This document shows positions 54,577 to 63,674 of a stretch of 64,000 nt of DNA, piece after piece (within the stretch, counting starts at the first letter, position 1; each line of letters starts with the position of its first letter). The position numbers and the translations under genes are program-made. Source of the DNA: Acidobacteriota bacterium (GTDB lineage Bacteria > Pseudomonadota > Alphaproteobacteria > Caulobacterales > Hyphomonadaceae); NCBI GenBank assembly GCA_016712445.1, contig JADJRB010000003.1, forward strand, positions 186,001 to 250,000, read 5' to 3'. The notes under the pieces are model-generated. The model saw only the letters and a list, made by a program, of their open reading frames with translations. It was not told the origin of the DNA and did not search any database.

Positions 54577-54708
54577 GATAACGAATCCGAACTGCACGCC
54601 CGAGGGCGCCACGATATCCTTGTTGGTCGCAGAATAGGGTTTGTTTCGCGTTAACGACGTTTTCGGCAACCTTTGCGCGCAGCGATTGAGCGCGGTCCTT
54701 GCCGGCGA

Positions 54709-55500
54709 TCAGGAATATTTGGGCGCCCGCTTTTCCATGAAAGCGGCGATGCCTTCGCGGAAATTCGGATCGTTGGCAGTCAGCATCTGATTGCGGTCTT
54801 CGATGGCCATGACGGCTTCAAGACCGCTCGCGTCGATCGAATGATTGAGGCAGTCCTTGGTCAGCCGCAGCCCGAGCGGAGTTGCGTACAGCATGTCCTG
54901 TGCAAAAGCCGATGCTTCGGTGAGCATCGAGCCCGCCGGCACGACGCGGTTCGCCAGCCCGATCTGATATGCCCGCGCCGCATCGATGAACCGGCCCGTC
55001 AGCATGAACTCGCTGGCCAATGACTGTCCGATGATCCGTGGCAGGAAGTATGAGACGCCCATGTCGCATGCGCTCAGGCCGATACGGATGAAAGCGGCGT
55101 TCATCCGCGCATCTTCAGACAGGATGCGAATGTCCGATGCCAGCGCGAAGGCAAATCCGCCGCCGCTCGCAGCGCCCTGCACGCAACTGATGATCGGCTG
55201 CGGGCACCGGCGCATCGCCACGTAGATTTCTGCAATGGAGCGCTGCTTGTCGAGCGACTGCTCAATGCTTGCCCGCGGCCCGCCAGATTCCTTGAGGTCG
55301 AGACCGGCGCAGAAAGCACGCCCTTCGCCGCGCATCACGACGACGCGGACAGTCCGGTCGAAATAGAGGCACTGGAAAATTTCGCGCAACTCGGAGACGA
55401 GCACGGTATTCAGCGCATTGAGACGTTCAGGGCGGTTCATCACAACGTGAAGGACTTCGCCCTCGGTTTCGAGCCTGACCGTTGAATATTGCCTGGCCAT
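54709..55500 (-). CDS. Enoyl-CoA hydratase/isomerase family protein
   Basis: A 263-residue crotonase-fold enzyme: FCAGLDLKESGG (oxyanion site) and QGAASGGGFAFALASDIRIL. The second catalytic Glu of true hydratases is replaced (RMNAAFIRIGLSACDMGVSY), suggesting an isomerase or another crotonase reaction. Single gene downstream of the TonB receptor; probably part of the lipid catabolic block. Confidence 0.82.
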   Translation of the reverse strand: MARQYSTVRLETEGEVLHVVMNRPERLNALNTVLVSELREIFQCLYFDRTVRVVVMRGEGRAFCAGLDLKESGGPRASIEQSLDKQRSIAEIYVAMRRCPQPIISCVQGAASGGGFAFALASDIRILSEDARMNAAFIRIGLSACDMGVSYFLPRIIGQSLASEFMLTGRFIDAARAYQIGLANRVVPAGSMLTEASAFAQDMLYATPLGLRLTKDCLNHSIDASGLEAVMAIEDRNQMLTANDPNFREGIAAFMEKRAPKYS

Positions 55501-55581
55501 CGAAGACCTCCCCTGTTCTGCTACGTCATCCTGTCATGCCGCCGCCGCAGCAATCCAGCCCTGCCCTTCCGGAAAGCGCAC

Positions 55582-55616
55582 AAAAAAAGCCGGGCTGCAG
55601 CAAAGTGCAGCCCGGC
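55582..55616 (-). terminator. Terminator of TonB-dependent receptor gene
   Basis: Perfect 11-bp stem GCCGGGCTGCA/TGCAGCCCGGC, 6-nt loop, followed on the minus strand by seven T residues. Confidence 0.92.
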
Positions 55617-55634
55617 CAAAGCACGGGAGGAAAA

Positions 55635-58154
55635 TCAGAACCGGACGGCCAGTTCCACGTAAACTTCGCGCGGGTTCTCGACGAAGGCTGACATGTCGGC
55701 GACGTTGCCGACCGTCGTGCCAGTGCCGGTGCCACCGGTGAACGGAATGTCGTTGGCGCTCGTGACGACAAACTCTTCGGTGAGGTTGCGTCCGATCAGA
55801 GAAAGCGTCCACCGGTCGTCCGGCGAGGTCAGACGCGCCGCCATATCCAGCTTCGTATAAGCGTCCTGAATGGCGTCCGGACGAAGCGTGTCCGTGAAGT
55901 AGTATTCGCCCATGTAGCTGACATCGCCCGACAGAGACGCTTCAAACGCTCCCACGGGGAACTCGTACATGGCACCAATCCGGCCGGCCGTTTCGGGCGC
56001 CTTCGGCGGGGTGCGGCCACTATAGTCCTGGCTCTGGAACACGCCGGCCACCGGCACCTGGTCACAGCCTTGCGCGATCGTCTGCCCGCCATAGCATTGT
56101 CCGATGAAGTTATCGAACTCGACATTGTTGAAGGCAAACGCGCCGCGAACAGTGAGTCCTTCAATCGCATCCGGCACCCAGCTGAAGTCAACCTCGATGC
56201 CCTGCGTCATCAATTCGCCGGCGTTGTCGGCGATCAGGCTCACGCTGGACGGGTCGAACACCTGCACCTGAAGGTCTTCATAGAGGTAGTTGAACACCGT
56301 CGCATTCAGGCTGAGCGTTTCACCGAACAGGATGGACCGCACGCCGGCCTCGAACCCCTTGGCCGTTTCACTGTCGAACTGACCGGCAGCCAGAGTGGAA
56401 GCCGGGGTCAGGGATTGCGAGATGTTGAAGCCGCCGGTTTTGAAACCTTCCTTGTACGCCGCATAGTAGGACAGGTTCCCCGATGGCTTGTAGCTGACCG
56501 AAACTTGCGGCGAGATATTCTCGTCCGAGAACTTGTCGTCGAAGCGGATGCCGCCCGGGAAGAAACCGGCGAAGAACGACGAAGCCGGCAGGGATTCCTG
56601 ATAGGAGTCGCGCTCTTCGCGGCTCCAGCGAGCACCCGCGGAAACCTCCCACTGGTCGGTGAACGCATAGGTGCCTTCATAGAAGGCCGACAGTGCGGTG
56701 CCTTCAAATCCGTTGTCGCGCTTGAAGGTCACGAATGTGCCGCTGGCCGGATCCAGAGGCACGATGAAGATATAGGCATCGGTGTTGAAGACGAATTCGG
56801 AGTCTGAATAGAACAGACCGAAGGTCGAGTTGAACGGCCCATCGCTCCGGGTCGAGAAGCGAAGCTCCTGCGAGATCTGGTCGTAGTCCGCTTTCTGGCT
56901 GAAGTTGGCGGGGTAGTGTTCGCCCGCCACATTGTTCAGGTCCTTCTGGAGGAAGTTGTAGTAGGAAGTGATCGATTCCACCTCAAGGCCGTCGAGGTCC
57001 AGCTTTCCGGTGATGACCGAGTAGATCGAGCTGAAATCGGCATACATGTCGCCGTTGCGGGCATAGCGGTAGTTGGCCGCCGCCACTTCGCGCGGAATGC
57101 TCGAGGAGTCCGAAACGCCGTTGATGCTGCAATCGGCATTCGGGCTCGGCGGCACACCGTTGGCGCTGGCCGGGGTGGTGCGGCCGCCGCCGCACAGGCG
57201 CTCGAGAACGTCCGTCGGGCCGCCGTCTTCCTGTTGCGAAGCGCCCAGCTTGAATTCGAGGTTGAAGATGTCGTTCGGCTCGTAGACAAGCGTCAATCGT
57301 CCGCTCTCGGTCTTTCCGCCGCCGCGCATATCCGAAATGCGATGGCGCTCCATGCCGAGCGGATCGAGGTACGTTGCCGCAGCGCTGTTTTCGAAAGCCC
57401 CTTCGGAATCAGAAACGCGGAACGCCAACCGGCCGCGCAGCGTGTCCGTCAGCGGGCCCGAAATCACGCCCTCTCCGTACTTTTCCTTGGCTTCAAAGCC
57501 GTAGCCGACCTTGCCGCTGGCTTCGAATTCATCCGTCGGATCTTTCGACACGACCGAGATCAGGCCGCCGGTAGTGTTCTTGCCGTAGAAAAGCGCTTGA
57601 GGGCCTTTCAGTACTTCGACGCGCTCGATGTCGTATTGCGGCATCGAAATCTCGCGGCCACGACTCATCGGCAGGCCGTCGATGTTGAACGAGACCGATT
57701 GGTCGAAACCGGCGCTCAGCGCCGTGGAACCGACGCCGCGAAGGAAGATGCTGGCGGAAGAGCCCGACGCCGCGCGGCCAGCCACCATGGTCGGCACCTG
57801 GGTCGACAGGTCCATGAAATCATTGATCGCGTATTCGTCGAGTGCGTCGCCGGTCAGCGCGGTGATCGCCACCGGTGCGTCCTGCAGGCTCTCCTCCTTG
57901 CGCCGCGCCGTCGCGGTAACGATGCCGAGCCGGCGCATGCGCTCTTCTTCGGCTGCGGTCGTGGCAGCGTCATCTACGGGCGCACTGACTTCGGCGGCGG
58001 CCGGCGCCGCATCACCTTCTTGAGCGAAGGCGACGCCCGACGTCGATGCCAGGGCCAAGCCGGTGGCCCCCATGAGCATCGAACGCAATCTTGTGCGGTC
58101 CTGCGTCGCGGACGGACCCGCGAACACGCTGAGGCGAGCAGTTTCGGTCTTCAT
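55635..58154 (-). CDS. TonB-dependent outer-membrane receptor
   Basis: An 839-residue receptor: cleavable signal (GLALASTSGVAFAQ), a TonB-box-like IVTATARRKEESLQDAPVAI at about 75-95, a plug domain (IFLRGVGSTALSAGFDQSVS; VEVLKGPQALFYGKNTTGGL), then the beta-barrel ending in the aromatic residue of YVELAVRF. This is the sphingomonad/caulobacterial receptor class used for large hydrophobic or plant-derived substrates. ATG at 58154 follows TTGGGAGG. Divergent TetR gene probably controls it. Confidence 0.93.
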   Translation of the reverse strand: MKTETARLSVFAGPSATQDRTRLRSMLMGATGLALASTSGVAFAQEGDAAPAAAEVSAPVDDAATTAAEEERMRRLGIVTATARRKEESLQDAPVAITALTGDALDEYAINDFMDLSTQVPTMVAGRAASGSSASIFLRGVGSTALSAGFDQSVSFNIDGLPMSRGREISMPQYDIERVEVLKGPQALFYGKNTTGGLISVVSKDPTDEFEASGKVGYGFEAKEKYGEGVISGPLTDTLRGRLAFRVSDSEGAFENSAAATYLDPLGMERHRISDMRGGGKTESGRLTLVYEPNDIFNLEFKLGASQQEDGGPTDVLERLCGGGRTTPASANGVPPSPNADCSINGVSDSSSIPREVAAANYRYARNGDMYADFSSIYSVITGKLDLDGLEVESITSYYNFLQKDLNNVAGEHYPANFSQKADYDQISQELRFSTRSDGPFNSTFGLFYSDSEFVFNTDAYIFIVPLDPASGTFVTFKRDNGFEGTALSAFYEGTYAFTDQWEVSAGARWSREERDSYQESLPASSFFAGFFPGGIRFDDKFSDENISPQVSVSYKPSGNLSYYAAYKEGFKTGGFNISQSLTPASTLAAGQFDSETAKGFEAGVRSILFGETLSLNATVFNYLYEDLQVQVFDPSSVSLIADNAGELMTQGIEVDFSWVPDAIEGLTVRGAFAFNNVEFDNFIGQCYGGQTIAQGCDQVPVAGVFQSQDYSGRTPPKAPETAGRIGAMYEFPVGAFEASLSGDVSYMGEYYFTDTLRPDAIQDAYTKLDMAARLTSPDDRWTLSLIGRNLTEEFVVTSANDIPFTGGTGTGTTVGNVADMSAFVENPREVYVELAVRF

Positions 58155-58198
58155 GACTTCCTCCCAAGAAGCTGGCAGCCTTTTGCTGCCTAATAGCA

Positions 58199-58217
58199 TT
58201 AGTTTTGAATTTACTAA
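58199..58217. promoter_or_regulatory. Candidate TetR operator
   Basis: Inverted repeat TTAGT-N9-ACTAA in the 290-bp divergent region between the receptor and TetR genes. A second dyad, GGCGA-N6-TCGCC, lies at 58306-58321. Confidence 0.4.
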
Positions 58218-58444
58218 GGGACTTTGCGGAGTGTCGTCAACTGGCAACGTGGCGTGGTTGTTAGTGGATGAGGCGCATAAGGTGCGGCGCAGCGCATAAT
58301 TATTTGGCGACTATTCTCGCCTAACGTTCATAGTTTATTTCTCAGTATCTGCTACAGTTCCAGCCTTGTTGCCGGCTCAAGGGCGGGGCGCCGAAAGCGC
58401 CTCGGCACCGTGGATTGGCTTGCAATAGCGGCCCGGCGGCACGT

Positions 58445-59137
58445 ATGTCGTTCGGGCAACACTTGGAAAATTTCGCACAGAAGTACTGGCAGGATTCATT
58501 GGGACGTCCCGACAAACCCCTCATTTCCCGGGAGCGCGCCGCGCGCGCTGCGCTGGATGTGATCGATACCCAGGGGCTGAACGCACTGAGCCTTGAACTC
58601 GTTGCACGCCAGCTCGGCGTCAAAGCGCCGTCGCTCTACTACCACTTCAAGCACAAGAACGAGCTGCTCTCAGAAGTCGCCCTCTGCATCCTGCGTGACG
58701 TCAAGGCACCCTTTGTTGACCCGTCGCGCTGGCAGGAGACGCTGGTTGCCCTGTGCCTTGCAACCCGGCGAACGATTCTGCTGCATCCCAACGCCGCGCC
58801 GCTGCTGCTGGAATTCTTCCCGAAGCACATATTCCTGAAGGCATACGACTTCTGGACAGCGATCTGTCCCTATCCGGAAGACATGCAGCTGATGATCCTC
58901 GAAGGATGCGAAAAGCTGACGTTTGGATCTGCCCTGTTTGCCTCGGCGGCCCGTTCGCGCGCCATTGCGCCGCTGCCTGACTTCGATCGCAATGAGTTCG
59001 TTGCGCTGGCCAAGGCCGTGCGGGCCAATCCGTTCGACGACGAAGCACTGTTCGTCGAAACCCTGCAGACATTCCTGATCGGCGTGCGCGAGCGCGCGGA
59101 AGCCGGCTCAACGTCGGCTTCCGCGAAAGCGAAGTAG
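58445..59137 (+). CDS. TetR family transcriptional regulator
   Basis: A 230-residue repressor. The N-terminal helix-turn-helix is at about 25-75 (ALDVIDTQGLNALSLELVAR, QLGVKAPSLYYHFKHKNELL), followed by a ligand-binding helical domain. Likely represses the divergent TonB receptor and perhaps neighbouring catabolic genes. ATG at 58445 chosen; a TTG start lies 30 bp upstream. Confidence 0.88.
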   Translation: MSFGQHLENFAQKYWQDSLGRPDKPLISRERAARAALDVIDTQGLNALSLELVARQLGVKAPSLYYHFKHKNELLSEVALCILRDVKAPFVDPSRWQETLVALCLATRRTILLHPNAAPLLLEFFPKHIFLKAYDFWTAICPYPEDMQLMILEGCEKLTFGSALFASAARSRAIAPLPDFDRNEFVALAKAVRANPFDDEALFVETLQTFLIGVRERAEAGSTSASAKAK

Positions 59138-59140
59138 CGG

Positions 59141-60574
59141 TCAGCTCACGCTGGCAGCTGATTTCGGGATGTAGACAGCTTTCAGCTGCGTGAATTCCTT
59201 CAGGCCGTAGAGACCGTTCTCTGCGCCGAAACCGGATTGCTTGGCACCCGCGAGCGGCGTGCGGGGCGTCATCTGGAGGTTCTGGTTGATCCAGACCGTG
59301 CCCGTGTCGAGACGCGACGCGACTTCGCGCGCCTTGTCGATGTCACCGGACCAGACTGCACCGGCCAGGCCGTACTCAGTATCGTTCGCCCGCCCGATCA
59401 CCTCATCGAGATCCTTGAACCGCATCATCGGCAGGATCGGCCCGAAGGCTTCTTCCTGCACGACACGCGAATCTTCCGGCGGATTGTCAACGATCGTGAA
59501 TGGCACGAAATAGCCGTCGCTCTCGATCGGGTCGGCCTGGTGAAGCGTCAGGCCCGCATCGACCGCGCTCTTGAGCAAATCCCTCACGCGATCAAACTGC
59601 GCCTTGTTCTGGATCGGGCCATACTGGATGCCCTGCTCGCTTCCGTCGCCCACTTCGGCGGCTTTCGCCATCGCGACCAGCCGGTCACGGACATCGTCGT
59701 AGATGTCATCGTGCACATAGAGACGCTTGGTCGCCACGCAGATCTGGGACGTGTTGCTGAACGCACCGGCAAACAGCGGCGCCGCGACTTTCGCCGGGTC
59801 CACATCGCCGAGCACGATGGCGGCATCGTTCCCGCCAAGTTCCAGCGTGATCCGTTTCAGATCCCGCGCCGCCGATTCCATTACGCGCTTGCCGGTCGCC
59901 GTGGAGCCGGTGAACGAGATCTTCGCGAAGCCCTTATGCGCCGTCATCATCGGACCAAGCTCGTCGCCGCCCGTAATGACATTGAGAACGCCGTCGGGAA
60001 ACACGCCGCGCAGCAGCTCGGCAATCTTCAGGGTACAGAGCGGTGTGAACGGCGAAGGCTTGATGACGATCGTGTTGCCGGTAAGCAGCGCCGGCGCAAT
60101 CTTCCATGCGGCCAGCAGCACCGGGAAATTCCAGGGAACAATGCCGCAGATGACCCCGAGCGGGACATGGTGAACCTCTACGCGGCGATCTGCCGTATCT
60201 TCGGTCACGTCGACCGGCAGGTCGAGTTCGGCCGTGGAATGGAACCAGTAACCTGCGCCGAGAATCTCGTCCTTCGCGAGGTGGGCCGGACGGCCCTGCT
60301 CTTTGGTGAACAGGCTGGCGATGGCATCGGCATTCGCCATGATCAGGTCGCCCGCCTTGCGCAGCGCTGCGCGGCGCTCGTCGATCGGGGTCGCGCGCCA
60401 CTTGCTGAACGCTTTGGTCGAAGACTTTACAGCCGCTTCGAGATCCGCCGCGCTGGCGCGCGGGCAAGTCGCGAACGGCTTGCCGGTTGCCGGATTGATC
60501 ACATCGAGCGTCTCCGGCGTGGTGACCGCCTTGCCGTCGATCGTCATCGTGTAGTTGGACATGAAGTCTACCAT
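59141..60574 (-). CDS. Aldehyde dehydrogenase (NAD(P)-dependent)
   Basis: A 477-residue enzyme: PWNFPVLLAAWKIAPAL, catalytic Glu in LELGGNDAAIVLGD and catalytic Cys in FSNTSQICVATKRLYVHD. ATG at 60574 has AAAGGGAG at proper spacing, better than the ATG at 60580. Would oxidise an aldehyde from side-chain cleavage or alcohol oxidation; position next to the retro-aldolase-like pair supports that. Confidence 0.9.
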   Translation of the reverse strand: MVDFMSNYTMTIDGKAVTTPETLDVINPATGKPFATCPRASAADLEAAVKSSTKAFSKWRATPIDERRAALRKAGDLIMANADAIASLFTKEQGRPAHLAKDEILGAGYWFHSTAELDLPVDVTEDTADRRVEVHHVPLGVICGIVPWNFPVLLAAWKIAPALLTGNTIVIKPSPFTPLCTLKIAELLRGVFPDGVLNVITGGDELGPMMTAHKGFAKISFTGSTATGKRVMESAARDLKRITLELGGNDAAIVLGDVDPAKVAAPLFAGAFSNTSQICVATKRLYVHDDIYDDVRDRLVAMAKAAEVGDGSEQGIQYGPIQNKAQFDRVRDLLKSAVDAGLTLHQADPIESDGYFVPFTIVDNPPEDSRVVQEEAFGPILPMMRFKDLDEVIGRANDTEYGLAGAVWSGDIDKAREVASRLDTGTVWINQNLQMTPRTPLAGAKQSGFGAENGLYGLKEFTQLKAVYIPKSAASVS

Positions 60575-60680
60575 GCGCATCTCCCTTTGGCCCGGCAGGC
60601 TTGCCGGCGATCCTTGTTCTGTTCCGGGGTCGAACCTACGCCCGCTTTGTAGTCCGACTCAAGCCGTCCCGGCCGCGCGC

Positions 60681-61838
60681 TCATACCAATTGCGACGAAA
60701 AGATCGCCGAACTGACGATCGGCGCACCAGGGCCACCCGCCAGAAGGCACACCTTGGCGCCCGGAACAGGGTTGGCCGAGTCGCCGCGCAGCACACGCAC
60801 GGCTTCGATGGGCATCCCGATACCGTGGATGAAGCCCTGCGCGAGGTTGCCGCCAGACGTGTTGATCGGCAGCTTTCCGCGAGGTGCCGTCAGGTTTTCA
60901 AACGTGCAGAACTCGCCCACGGACTCGTAAGTACAGAAGCCATGATCAATCAGCGAGGCGACGCCTTGCGCACTGAAATTCTCGTAAACCTGCGCCACGT
61001 CGATATCCGCCGGCGAAAGTCCGGTCTGTTCCCAGAGCCGCCGCGCGACGGACTTGAACCCGGCAGTGGCATACTGGTCGTCGTCATCGTTTTCGAGCAG
61101 GTCGCCCCAACCGGCGGCGGCACCTTGCGCCACACCGGCAATGTGGATGGGCATGCGCTTCAGATCGCGCGCGCGCTCCGCCGAGACGACCAGCAAGGCA
61201 CCGGCGCCGTCATTCTCGCGCGAACAGTCAAACAACCGGAACGGCTCGCTGATCCAACGCGACCCATGGTACGCTTCCGGATCGAAGGGTTGCCCGAACG
61301 CGACCGCCTCCGGATTGCGCTCGCCGTGGAAGGCAGCCGCCCGGACGAAATTCTCGACGGCTGACTTCGGGACGCCAAAATGTTCGAACATGCGCTGCGC
61401 ACGGATGGCGCACACCTGTGCGGGCGCGACGAGCCCTGCCCCAACCATATGCGCGTTCAGATGGTGGGCCATGACAGCGGCGGAGAGCCGTCCGCTGTTG
61501 CCCTGCACCAGCGCCCGGAACACAATGACTGCGCTCGCCTGCCCGGTGGCTATTGCGCCAACAGCCTGGCCGAACGCCGCCGCGATGCCGCCGCCGCCGC
61601 CGCCGAACACCTGGCTCGACCAGCGCAGCTCTTTCGTGCCGAGATCCTGCATCAAGCGGACCGGTTCGTTATGGTCATCGCCGTAAGTCGCAAAGCCATC
61701 GATATCGGCCGGATCGAACCCGGCATCGTCACAGGCGTCGATGATCGCGCGCGTCAGCACGCCGCGCTCAGGCAATGGCGAAGTGCCGCGCTTGAATTGG
61801 CGCAGGCCTACCCCCGCAATCGCAGCGACACCCTTCAT
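60681..61838 (-). CDS. Thiolase-fold protein (Ltp2/SCP2-thiolase-like)
   Basis: A 385-residue thiolase-fold protein: GVAAIAGVGLRQFKRGTSPL, GGGGGGIAAAFGQAVGAIAT, QVYENFSAQGVASLIDHGFC and INTSGGNLAQGFIHGIGMPI. The nucleophilic thiolase Cys is not where expected, and the Tyr in QVYENF matches the Ltp2 class, which cleaves steroid side chains by retro-aldol reaction with a DUF35 partner. ATG at 61838 overlaps the DUF35 stop (ATGA). Substrate inferred. Confidence 0.8.
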   Translation of the reverse strand: MKGVAAIAGVGLRQFKRGTSPLPERGVLTRAIIDACDDAGFDPADIDGFATYGDDHNEPVRLMQDLGTKELRWSSQVFGGGGGGIAAAFGQAVGAIATGQASAVIVFRALVQGNSGRLSAAVMAHHLNAHMVGAGLVAPAQVCAIRAQRMFEHFGVPKSAVENFVRAAAFHGERNPEAVAFGQPFDPEAYHGSRWISEPFRLFDCSRENDGAGALLVVSAERARDLKRMPIHIAGVAQGAAAGWGDLLENDDDDQYATAGFKSVARRLWEQTGLSPADIDVAQVYENFSAQGVASLIDHGFCTYESVGEFCTFENLTAPRGKLPINTSGGNLAQGFIHGIGMPIEAVRVLRGDSANPVPGAKVCLLAGGPGAPIVSSAIFSSQLV

Positions 61839-62245
61839 GCGGACCACCGAATGGCGGGCACCGGCTCGCCGGCATGGATTGTCGTCGTCGTTCGTCCGGT
61901 TACGGACTGTCCGATGCGCACTTCACCCGGATCGTCCATGATGCCGACGAGGCGTGCACCGCCGCCGCCTTTCAGCTGCACCACGGCTATCACGAAAGGC
62001 TTGTCGAGGGCTTCCAGACCGCCGAACGGATGCCAGCTGCGAGTCCAGCTGTAAACGCTGCCTGCCAGGTCGACGGGCTCCCAGACATGGTCCCAGCTGC
62101 CGCAATCCTTGCACCGGAAAACAGCCGGCCAATGCCAGGCCGCGCAGCGCGCGCACCGTTGCAGGCGCAGCTCGCCAGCCATCAGGCCATCCCAATACTC
62201 GGCCTCCGCCCCGACGGCGAGCGCAGTCGCAGTTGCCGATGGCAT
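61835..62245 (-). CDS. DUF35 zinc-ribbon/OB-fold protein
   Basis: A 136-residue acyl-CoA-binding partner: zinc ribbon CARCAAWHWP and CKDCGSWDHVWEPVD, then an OB-fold (YSWTRSWHPFGGLEAL; VIAVVQLKGGG). DUF35 proteins pair with thiolase-fold aldolases such as Ltp2. Stop overlaps the thiolase start, and the gene lies 2 bp after the P450 stop. Confidence 0.85.
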   Translation of the reverse strand: MPSATATALAVGAEAEYWDGLMAGELRLQRCARCAAWHWPAVFRCKDCGSWDHVWEPVDLAGSVYSWTRSWHPFGGLEALDKPFVIAVVQLKGGGGARLVGIMDDPGEVRIGQSVTGRTTTTIHAGEPVPAIRWSA

Positions 62246-62247
62246 GC

Positions 62248-63456
62248 TCAGCGATCCCAGATCAGCGGAAGCGACTCAAGCGCCATCACGGTGCCCGCGC
62301 GGCTCTTGTGATGTGAGCCCGGCTTCAACGAGAACGCCGGCACGCGCTTGATCCATTCTTCTGTCAGGACGCGCAGTTCGAGCCGCGCAAGATTGTGCCC
62401 CAGACAGAGATGAGGGCCGGACGAGAACGTGAGGTGCGTCAACGCCTTGCGGTCGACGTCGAAGTCGTTCGGCTTGTCGAAACGGCGCTCGTCGCGGCTG
62501 CCAAGCGGCAGGATGCACAGCACCATGTCGCCCTCGCGGAACCGGATGCCAAACCGCTCGCAGTCTTTCGTCACGATGCGCGGCGTGTTCACCACGCCAA
62601 AGCTGCGAATGGCTTCTTCTACGAAATTCGGAATGATCGCCGGATCGGACGCGAGACGGGCTTGCAGTTTTTTGTCAGAGGCGAGGTAGCGGTAGGCATA
62701 GCTGGCCACGTTGGTGACCGTATCCATGCCGCCGAGGAACATGACGAAGAGCATGGACTGGAGTTCGCCGAGCGTGATCTGGCGGCCTTCGACCTGGAAG
62801 TCGACCATCTTCGAGATCAGGTCGTCCTGCGGCGCGGTACGGCGCATCTCGACCAGCTCGGTCATCAGGCCGACGATCTTGACCGACATCGCGCCCAATT
62901 CCTCGTTGGTCCTCGCATTGAAATACTCGTCGGCAATCGCACGGAAATCGCGCAGCCGCTCAAGCGGCATACCCATCAGTTCCATGAAGACCGAAACCGG
63001 AAACTGCGACGAGACTTCGTCGACAAACTCGCAGGCGCCTTTTGCCTTCACGCTTTCGACAATCTCGATCGCGAACTCCCGCACTTTGGGTTCGAGTTCG
63101 TCGACGGCCCGCTGCGTGAAATAGGGCATCAAAGCGTGCCGGTAGGGTGTGCTGCGGGGCGGATCGAGACTCAGCGGGATGAACACCGGCGGATTCTCGA
63201 CGCGCGGGATCTGCATTTCCCGCACGGAGAAGTGCTCGTAGTCCTGGACCACCCGGAAGATGTCGTCGAAGCGTGTGAATATCCAGTGTCCGCCATTGCG
63301 CGGCGTGTAGAAGATGTCCGGCGCATCGCCATGCAGCGTCGCGTAGGATGCGTGCAAGTCCTCCGTCAGCCGGGGATCGCCATAAATGTCGAAGTCGAAG
63401 ACCCGGTCGGCCGGAACATGTTCCGGCACCGGAAGACTTTGCATGTCGTCTGCCAC
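62248..63456 (-). CDS. Cytochrome P450
   Basis: A 402-residue soluble P450: I-helix FLGGMDTVTN, K-helix EEAIRSF (ExxR) and heme loop FSSGPHLCLGHNLARLE with the thiolate Cys. GTG at 63456 is preferred because GGGAGGA lies just upstream; ATG at 63444 is the alternative. It probably hydroxylates a lipid or terpenoid before the acyl-CoA steps. First gene of the run P450-DUF35-thiolase. Confidence 0.9.
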   Translation of the reverse strand: MADDMQSLPVPEHVPADRVFDFDIYGDPRLTEDLHASYATLHGDAPDIFYTPRNGGHWIFTRFDDIFRVVQDYEHFSVREMQIPRVENPPVFIPLSLDPPRSTPYRHALMPYFTQRAVDELEPKVREFAIEIVESVKAKGACEFVDEVSSQFPVSVFMELMGMPLERLRDFRAIADEYFNARTNEELGAMSVKIVGLMTELVEMRRTAPQDDLISKMVDFQVEGRQITLGELQSMLFVMFLGGMDTVTNVASYAYRYLASDKKLQARLASDPAIIPNFVEEAIRSFGVVNTPRIVTKDCERFGIRFREGDMVLCILPLGSRDERRFDKPNDFDVDRKALTHLTFSSGPHLCLGHNLARLELRVLTEEWIKRVPAFSLKPGSHHKSRAGTVMALESLPLIWDR

Positions 63457-63485
63457 AAGTTCCTCCCGGCCGCTGAGCGGCGCTA

Positions 63486-63508
63486 TAAATCTATTGTCGT
63501 TAGTTATT
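63486..63508. promoter_or_regulatory. Operator copy 1 (P450 side)
   Basis: TAAATCTA-N7-TAGTTATT, an imperfect version of the perfect palindrome 125 bp away, next to the P450 start. Confidence 0.4.
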
Positions 63509-63610
63509 CGTCGAATCCAGCACGAGATCAATGGGGGCCGACAGAAAAAATGCGCTGCCCGGATACATGGATGGCGAACGCCAGACGATAGTTGCGATTG
63601 CGCCCCGATC

Positions 63611-63633
63611 TAAATCTATGCCAAATAGATTTA
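63611..63633. promoter_or_regulatory. Operator copy 2 (GMC side), perfect palindrome
   Basis: TAAATCTA-N7-TAGATTTA, 8-bp perfect arms, 41 bp before the GMC start. With copy 1 it suggests a shared regulator for the divergent P450 and GMC genes. Confidence 0.55.
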
Positions 63634-63674
63634 ATGAGTCCGGGAGCATCCCGGCGTCCTTGCGGGAGATTTCC

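Noticed and set aside
58199..58217. The TetR-region dyad being the same operator as the P450/GMC palindrome
   Set aside because: Half-site TTAGT and spacing of 9 do not match TAAATCTA with spacing 7.
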